Source: Sanderia malayensis
Lineage: Eukaryota; Cnidaria; Scyphozoa; Semaeostomeae; Pelagiidae
DNA: 64,000 nt
Assembly: GCA_013076295.1 (NCBI GenBank)
Contig: RQOL01000718.1
Location: 4,402,001-4,466,000, forward strand
Direction of reading: 5' to 3'
Position 1 is the first letter of the stretch. Each line of letters starts with the position of its first letter. This document shows, one piece after another, positions 48,101 to 57,100 of this stretch. The notes beneath the pieces were generated by a model. That model did no database searches. It was not told the DNA's origin and saw nothing but the letters and a program-made list of their open reading frames with translations. Position numbers and translations under genes: made by a program.

Positions 48101-51100
48101 CAGTTGTCGCATAGCAGCACGAAGGCGATCCACGTAGATGGTTGGGTCAAGATCAGCGAGGTCCATTTGCGATGTTACGAACTCTGCTGGAAGTCGTAGG
48201 GTGGATCCAAAGACGAGTTCAGCAGGGGTACAATTGAGGTCCGCTTTGAGGGTGGTGCGAAGGTGAAGGAGATGAGTGGCACTGTTTCAACCCAATGAGT
48301 AGCATCTGTTTGAGCTTTGAATGCTGCTTTTAACGTGCGATGGAAGCGTTCTACCATCCCGTTGGCGCAAGGATGATAGGACGTAGTGCGAATCCGTTTC
48401 GAACCAAGCATGGAGGTGAGTGCTTGAAACAATGCTGATTCGAATTGCGCACCACGGTCTGTTGCGACGGTTGATGGAACACCGAAGACAGCAATCCAGC
48501 GAGAGATGATGTGCGCGCGACTGTTTCAGCGGTAATATCCGAGATTGGATGGTCTTCAGGCCAACGCGTAAAACGATCGATGCAAGTTAGCAGATAGCAA
48601 TAACCAGACGAGGGCGGTAAAGGGCCAACTAGATTCAATATGGACGTGGTCAATAACGTGCATCGGGAGTGCTGAACGTTGCCATTGGCGAGACAGTATG
48701 CCGGTGTATCTTGGCTCTTTGACAGGCAATGCAAGGTTTTGCCAGTTGCGAATGTCTTTGTTGACATTAGGCCATACAATCGGTCGGTGACAAGTCGTTG
48801 TGATGCACGAACTCCAGGATGCGATGGTGAATGAAGATGGTCGAAGATGCGACGACGAAACGAGGTTGGTACATACGGCGAGGATGAATGTAGAAACATC
48901 GCAAATGATTGATCCGGTTGAGAAAGAAAGAGGTACGGGTTGGAGGCTAAGTGAGGTGATTCGTGAAGAGTAGAAAGTTCAGGATCATCTTGTTGTGCGG
49001 TAGCTAGTTGGTTGAAGTCGAAAGACGGCGTTGATGTTGTAAGCGAATTTATTTCAATCGGGACCAATGCGTCAGCAACGTTGTTAAAGGAACCTTTAAC
49101 ATGAAGAATGTCGGTTGAAACTGAGAGATGAAATCAAGATGCCAAATTTCGCGTGGTGAGTAGCGGTCATGCGATACCTGAATGCGTGGATTAGGGGCTT
49201 GTGGTCGTGAGGATTGAAGAATTGACGACCTTCCAGACAATATCCGAAAATGCTTCAGTGACAAATAAACGGCGAGCAGCTCACGGCCGAAAGTGCTGTA
49301 ACGTGTTTCAGCAGGCTGCAACCGTTTAGAGAAGAACGAAATTGGATGCCAGACGTCGTTGATCTTCTGTTGAAGTACTCCACCAACTGCAACGTTTGAC
49401 GCATCTACCATGAGGCAGTACGATGCATTTGGTGAAGGATGTACGAGAAGTGTTGCTTGAGCCAATGCTGACTTGACGGCTTCGAAAGCGGTGATGGCGG
49501 AGTCTGGGAAGGCGAATGTTTCGTTCTTGTTCTTTTTGTTGACAGCAAATCGGTGAGCGGTTGTACGATGTCAGCACAGTCTGGAACGAAACGACGGTAA
49601 AAATTGACGAGGCCGAGAAACTCCCGAAGTTTGCGGAGAGATGTTGGTGCAGGAAATTCCTTGATTACTTGAACTTTAGACTCTAAAGGTGAATTCCTGT
49701 TGCTGCGATGTGATGGCCGAGAAATTCCAACGAAGAAACGCCGAATACGCATTTGGTTGGATGGATGACGACGCCGTATTCTGTGAGGCGTTGAAACAGC
49801 AGCTGCAGATGCATCAGATGTTCCTCTTCAGAAGAACTAGCGATTAAGAGATCGTCGATGTAGGCGAAAACGAAATCCAAACCGCGTAGAACTTCATGAA
49901 TGAAACGTTGGAACGTCTGTGCTGCATTGCGTAAACCAAAGGCATCCGGACGAATTCGTAGAGGCCGAATGGTGTTGTGATGGCCGTCTTCGGAATATCA
50001 GCAGGCTCGACAGGTATCTGATGGTATGCGCGAACGAGATCCAGTTTAAAAGATGCTTTTGTTGTGTGAAGAAATGAGCTGAAATCTTGTATGTGTGGAA
50101 TTGGATATCTGTCCGGTATGGTGGCTTTGTTGAGGGCGCGATAATCGCCGCAAGGACGCCAATCTCCAGATTTCTTAGGAACCATATGCAGAGGCGATGA
50201 CCAGCTACTTTCGGATGGACGGATAATCCGAGTTGAAGCATGTGTTCGAACTCTGCTTTAGCGATGGTTGCTTTATCTGGAGCTAGGCGACGCGAGCGAC
50301 AAAAGACAGGTGGACCGTGAGTACGAATGTGTGTGATGTCATGTTTAACGGGTGGTCTTTGTAGTTGGTGCGCGTGATAGACGGAAACTGACGGACGAGG
50401 TTTTGATATTTTGATGCTGAATCCGGAATGCTGAACATGAGGCCTGGTGACGAGAGTGAAGATTGGATGCCTCGAATCGCGAGTGACGTTGTTTCATCAT
50501 GAGTTTGCGTTGACGAACGTCGACCTTCAAGTTGAAATGAGCCAGGAAATCAGCTCCAAGGATAGCAGTTGGAACATCAGCCAAGATGAAAATCCAATGA
50601 AACATACGGCGAAGTCCGATATCTAAGGGCATAGATTGTTCACCGTAAGTTTGAATTGACGATTGGTTAACGGCTTGTAATTTTAGACGAGACGTTTTGA
50701 CGAGCGGAACGAGTTGGCGGTAGAACACTGACGTCGGCACCTGTGTCGACCAAGAAACGTGTACCAGTGGTACGGTGCGTCACATAAAATAGACGACTTG
50801 TTTTGTTGTTGCCAGGAAGACTCGTCGCCTCTAGTCGCTGGCGTTGAAGTTTTCCGAAGCCGGTGTTTGTGATGTGGCTGCGAAGGAGCATGGAGGATTG
50901 CAGTGGTGCGCTTGCGAACCGAATTTCCATGATACCAGCATTGTCGAGGGCCATTGGAGAAGCTGAAGAACGGCGCGATGAATGAGAAGAACTCCTGCTG
51001 CGACCACGTGGGTGCGAGATCTGTTGCACTAAGCACTGCATCTGTGTTGTCAAAGCAGAAATCTGTGCTTGCAGGTTTTGGATGTCTCGCGACGGTGTAG

Positions 51101-54100
51101 GTGCGACTGTTGTTGACATGGCAGAGACAGAATTGCCTGGTAGAGCGACTTCCAAAATTTTGTCAGCCAACGAAGCCAGTTGCTCGATCGATACGTTGTC
51201 TGCTGATGATGCCAAGATCAACTGTGCGTTGGTAGGAAGACGTTGTAAGAACAATTGGCGAAGAATTTTGTCTTCTAAACGACTGTCGCCGAGAAGTTGT
51301 CGCATTCGTCGTAATAATTGCGAAGGCTTCTGTCACCGAGTTCCTCCGAGATCAGCAATTGATGTAGTCGTTTTTGCTCGGATGCCGATGTTCGTTTGAT
51401 GAGTTCGGCTTTGAGATGCTCGTACGGTTCATCTGCTGGCGGCTGTAAGAGGAGATCACGAATTTCTTGTGCGATCTCTGGTGGCAACGAGGAAATAACG
51501 AACGAACACTTTGTTGTCTGCGAGGTGATTCGTCGTGTGCTGAACAAAGCTTCGACTTGCGCGAACCAAACTACCGGGTCGTTTGGCCAGAATGGTGGTA
51601 ATTTCACACTATAACCAGACACAGAAGGTAATTCTCGTGATGGTTGTGCTGTCGCTGTAGCCTGTGAAGAACTTCGGCTGGATGTTGGTGCACCGTTGTT
51701 TTGAGGTTCAATCATGTTGGTTGAAAACGCGATTACGAAATATAAAATAAATGTATGAACTTGCCTGAATATGTTCGAATATGACGAGTGAAGAATGTCA
51801 CGTCGTGGTCACCAATTTGGAATCACAGATACTGTTCGTGTAATAACTTGTGTTACCAATAAGAAGGCAAGAATTCGCGTGTCTTTGCTTCAAGAATCGA
51901 GAGCAGAAAATATTCGTGCGTTGTGTGAAAACTATGATCTAACTGATTCATTAAACTTTGTACATAAAACTAACAATCAAAATAAAATCAGGTGCGAATA
52001 TCAGAGGAAAGAGAATGATAGGTGATGATGAGAAGTTATTTACCGACAGGATGGATTAGTGAGATAAGACGTTAGTGTAGAGGTGTTAGAATTTTGATTA
52101 CAATTGTCGTTGTCAATGCTGATATTGAAACGCTACAATATCATTAAAGACCCATTGTCAACCAACAAAGCAGACCCCATAAGTATGGAGCCTTCCTCTT
52201 GTTTATCAACAAAGCGCCTACGTAGTTACATGAATTTCTGGGACAGAAATTAAAAATCGCGCAGCTACTTTGCTCTCACCAACGAAATGGCGAACGAATC
52301 CTTGACACTTACCATTTGGAAACATTAGCTCTGTTTTTAGCTCTGTTCTATGTCAGAAAATAAAAGTCGTGCAGTTACAAACAGAGTCAATGTTTCCACA
52401 TGGTTGGTGTTTGGGATTCGTTCGCCATTTCCGATGACAGACACTTTGACAGACACTTTTGTCACAAATTACAAAAACAAAAACAATCAAACAAAGAAAA
52501 GGAATAAATTAAAATCAAAATAAACGACAAAGACTTGGAAAGTTTAGTTTTCAATGTTACTTGACTGTTCACTGTCCACTGTTTAGTTTTCATTTTCAAT
52601 GTTACAGCCAAATAGCTGCGCGATTTTTAATTTCTGACCCAGAAATTCATGTAACTACGTAGGCGCTTTGTTGATAAACAAGAGGAAGGCCCCATACTTA
52701 TGGGGTCTGCTTTGTTGGTTGACAATGGGTCTTTAACTACTTGGTTATTGATTAGAGCTTTGTGTTGATCGCTTGAAATTACTTTTGAGTTCATATTTGT
52801 GGGTTTTAGATCACGGATGATAACAGCTTTGCATGTCGGCTATTGAAAGTTTGCAAAGTTATGTGAAGAGAAATCATTGAAAAACATTACGTTTTGGAGG
52901 AAGGATGCAAAAATGATATACATTGCACCCTCCTGATGATATCGCTGACATATTATGTCCCAAACCAATGCCAGTGACAATGGCAAATGTATTAATGCAA
53001 CCTGTTATTGTGAACCAGGATATACAACTGCTGATTGTTCGATGAGAATTGGAGAGAAGCCTTTATTGATGGAGGATTGCTGATTGGGGGACTTTGTGAT
53101 ATCAGAAAAAGAGCTTGCACAAGGATCCGTATATCTGGAAGAAATTTCATCGATTCTGATAAACTTCATGTCATGCCATAGTTCTTAAGGTATTTAGGAA
53201 AACAATGTTTAAAATTTCGTGCAGTATATCCATTTTCTCTGCTATACATTTAGACGCAGTCAATTGTCTCTAACATACCAGTCTGTTGGTTTGTGACGTA
53301 CGGTGACAGATCAGGGATACACTACGACCGACGTCAACGTTAACTGGTCGTGGTTATTTGTTGAGCTTGCTGAAGTAATGTGTGAATTTAGTGTACCGCC
53401 AGTTATGGTCAATGATTATGAGAGTTTAAAGCAAGGGAGACCCGCTGCTGGATATTCAATTAGTGTTTCAAATGATGGAAGAATTTTCAGTGACAATCAT
53501 GCGATATTTACTGCATATGATTCAAAATGCATGCAATGCAACAATACAGGATTCTGTACTCAGAAGGTAGTAAACTAAACTAATTCTATTGATTTAATCA
53601 GCATAATTTGTTCCCGTGTTGACGTGTTTGTTTATTTGATATTTTTTCATTTTATACAGAATGACACTTGTAAAATCAATGGATATGTTTCAAAAAACGG
53701 AGAAGCCAAACCCAAGAGATTCTTGCAAGCGATGTCAACCAGTTGTTGATGCGAACGAGTTTACCAGAAGATTGGTTTGTAGCTTATAAATGTGCTATAC
53801 GTGTGTAATTCCTTTATAAGCAATGATCTCTTGGCAAAGAAGCTTCGTATTAATGGTTCTTAATTTAGCTACATAAGTGATTTCTGTTATTTTAGATAAA
53901 CCTGCACCTGTGTTTGACGTCATGTTGAATTACACAGCATTCAAAAGCCAAGATTTTACAATGCAAATAGAGCAAAAGATTCTAAAAACCAGTCTGTTTA
54001 TTTCTTATTGGATAAGAAATTTGATGGTGTTTCGATGTCAAGATCTGGATTATTTCATTGGAAGCCAAGTACAGTAAAAGATCATGAATTTAAAGTGTTT

Positions 54101-57100
54101 GCCTTCTATTCGTGCAATGGTAAACAACGTTGACTGTCCAGATCAATGTTATTGAGTGTAAATGTGAGAATGGCTATTGTTTCTTTGGCTGGAAATACAA
54201 CAGCGACAGATAAAGGTGTCGAATGCAATTGCCATCCAGGATGCACTGGTGAAAGGTAAGTAGCCAGCAATAGTAAGGACGTTTGTGTGAAGGCTCATAT
54301 CAGCTTGTCTAAAATAGGTAGTGATGCACTTCCTGCCAAATATGCACTATCTTCCAATGACAATTTTAGTTTAATTTGTTCCTCATTCAAACTACTTCTG
54401 GTAGCTATTAATAAACATAACCTTAAATTATTATCTCCAAGGTGTGATGTTGCACTACCCGGACAGAACTGTAAAGCAGGTACATTAATATTTTGGTATT
54501 CAGATTTGTTGATATTGTTTGGAAGCCTCAGCTTATTGTACTCCTAAAATGATTTCGATGGAGAGCTTAAAATAGTCCGAGAATAAATAGCATATGCTAA
54601 TGTTTAGTAAAAGCAGACTAATTGTGATTGAAGCTTCCTTTATGCAACAATGCTTATTTTAGTCTCCTTCAATGAATTTCTGTTTTGATTCGAAATGCCG
54701 TGTGAATCTTGAATACCTGATTTTGCTTTATGTTTTATTTTAATGCGAGGTATGATTTCTATAACCAAAATTATGTCTATCTGTTCGTTGTAGATCCATG
54801 CAAATCTCAGTATATAAAGGAAGATAATTGGCAAAGAAGTACATCATTTATCGCATCTTCATCTTCATCAAGACATTGCGACAGTAGCCTTGTATCAAGG
54901 CAATGGATTCGTTTTACAAGGTAAAGCTGGACAACATGCAACACAATGTCCTGCTCCTTATTCCTGCGGTATGATATCATAACTAAGAGATGTGAACAAT
55001 GAATGTTCATACATCCTTCAAATGAAGACAAGACTCATCTTGTTTGTCATATCATCATGTTCATTGTTCATTTATTATAGAATTGCTTTACTTTAGGTAC
55101 CGAAGGATCAATATGGCTGAATGGCTCTTACCCGCAACAGATTGGAGAGAGAAGAACTGTGCCTGTGTGTGTGAGCATGCCAGGAAATTGTTGCAGCCAA
55201 ACTTGGAATATTGAAATCAGAAGATGCAGTTTGAATGGCGAAAGATTTTTCATTCACAAACTGAAACCAGCTCCAAGTTGTCCAATGTTTTATTGTGCTG
55301 GTAATTTTACTCTCTTATTGGTTATATAGTTACTAGCTAACTCTTTTAAAAGATTCCCTTTTAAATGCCCCATGCCAGTGACGATTTTTATAAAATATTT
55401 TAGCAATTCACCACGTCGTCAGGTGTTCATTAGAGTGTTGAATTAGTTTTGTCTATCGTTTACTTTTTAATTTATTTCCCAGCCAATACTCAATACATCT
55501 GACTTGATTTGTTTTAGGATCTGAAGTGCCTTGTAACCGGGATACAATTCACCGACGGGATTCACTCCTATGTGCACAGTAAGCCAGTTGATTTATGTAA
55601 TACTTGGTGTAACAACCTTGGCTTTAGCATTGATGGACTACAACGTTTTAAATTATGTTCGAAATAAAGGGAAGTAGCCTACATTTTTGAAATATGTGCC
55701 AAGTAAGGAGAATTGGCTTTTAAAGTGACCAGAAAACTTTACTTGTAAGAATGAATGGCCGTTGCAGAAGTTTTGTTTATTTGGCAATGGCTGAGATGTG
55801 TTTTTTGTTTATTTAATAATAGAATAAGATGCTTTACGAAAATCCTGTTAATCGTTATAATTTTAGTCACATGTCTACAGATAGCGTCTTTAAAATTCTA
55901 GAGCAATATCCAGCAATTTCTAACGTCAGACTACACCACGAGGTTAAAGAAAAAAGGCTTCAGTTTGTTTGTGAATTTTCAAGTGAAGATAAAAATAATA
56001 GTGACGTATTTGAAGTAACATGGTGGGAGTCTACACCAGCTAAGCAATTATATCAAGTCAACATCTTGAAAGGAAGAGAAACGAAAGGAATTTTACGAAA
56101 CAATCATACTTATCCGAATCAACCATTATTCCACCTCGGTACAACTGTAAGTTGAATTTATTTTGTGTTTTTCATTTAACTTGTGTGGATGCATCTAAAT
56201 TGGTTTATTTATATTTTTGCCATCATACATTACATTATTCCATTACAGATATTTTGCCGAGTTCGTTCCTGGTTTGAGCACACGAATCAGAATAAGAGTA
56301 GATATTTGGAAAGCAATCATTTCTTTGCTGGCATCAAGTTAAGTTGCACTGACTGAACTCGGTACTTCTTTCATTTGATAAATACCTAGTTTATTTAATT
56401 TAACTTTTGATGTTGTGCTGTTTTCATTAGGTCTTTCCCGAACAGCTTCATTTCGTTTGTCTGAGAAAGATAAGCCTCTTGAGCTACAAGTTGTGAACAC
56501 AGTTCCAGTGATATGCCAAGAAAATCCACAGTGTTTTGTTATCGTTGAACTAGGCCAAACAAATTCAGATAGTTTTCTCGACACTTGTACTTTGATGTTC
56601 AAAGCTGGCAAAATGAATGAAACGAAAACAATAAACATTGTTGCAAAAAGAGATTTTATTGACGATGGAGATCACACGATGGCAGTAAAATTTCACATTT
56701 TCGACCATATTGATCCTGTGGACTGGAATAATCATCGAAAAATACCAGACGTTCAGGTAAGAACTGTCACTGCGTTGTTTTGTGATAAAGAAAAATTATC
56801 AAACATTATATGCAAATCATTGATTCATTAATATATTGAATGTTTTATTTGCCGTAGATCATGTCAGTTGATGTTGGTACTGAAAGATGCACCTCAACTG
56901 GCGATCCTCATCTGACTACGTTTGATAAATTGTAAAGCCAAACTTCTGACTATGAAAACCATCATTTTTATCCGTTATCCCTAATGATTAATTTACTTAC
57001 GGTTGGATTATTATTCACAGTTATTATCATCATTATCAAGTTGGTGACTACGTTTTAGTTAGGAGCACATGCAGAAGATTTGAGGTTGGTTCCAAAAAAC

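Larger units (their letters stand above)
46593..52137 (-). mobile_element. Ty3/gypsy LTR retrotransposon in intron of unit B, antisense
   Basis: LTRs at 46593-46914 and 51818-52137 bracket Gag-Pol on the minus strand (51715 down to about 47700), 5545 bases in all. The 5' LTR is the right one; next to it the minus strand reads AATTGGTGACCACGACGTG, a TGGTGACC-type primer binding site. The left LTR is preceded (minus strand) by a purine run CTAGGGGGAGTAC. Gag, protease, RT, RNase H and integrase are all present but broken into many frames. A TAA-type MITE is inserted behind pol (46985-47694). It lies between exons 46091-46560 and 52810-53189 and could be spliced out with the intron. Confidence 0.88.

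Noticed and set aside
47978..48199. Plus-strand frames inside 47.7-51.7 and 59.7-63.8 kb
   Set aside because: They overlap minus-strand gypsy Gag-Pol with clear catalytic motifs; the plus frames have no domains.
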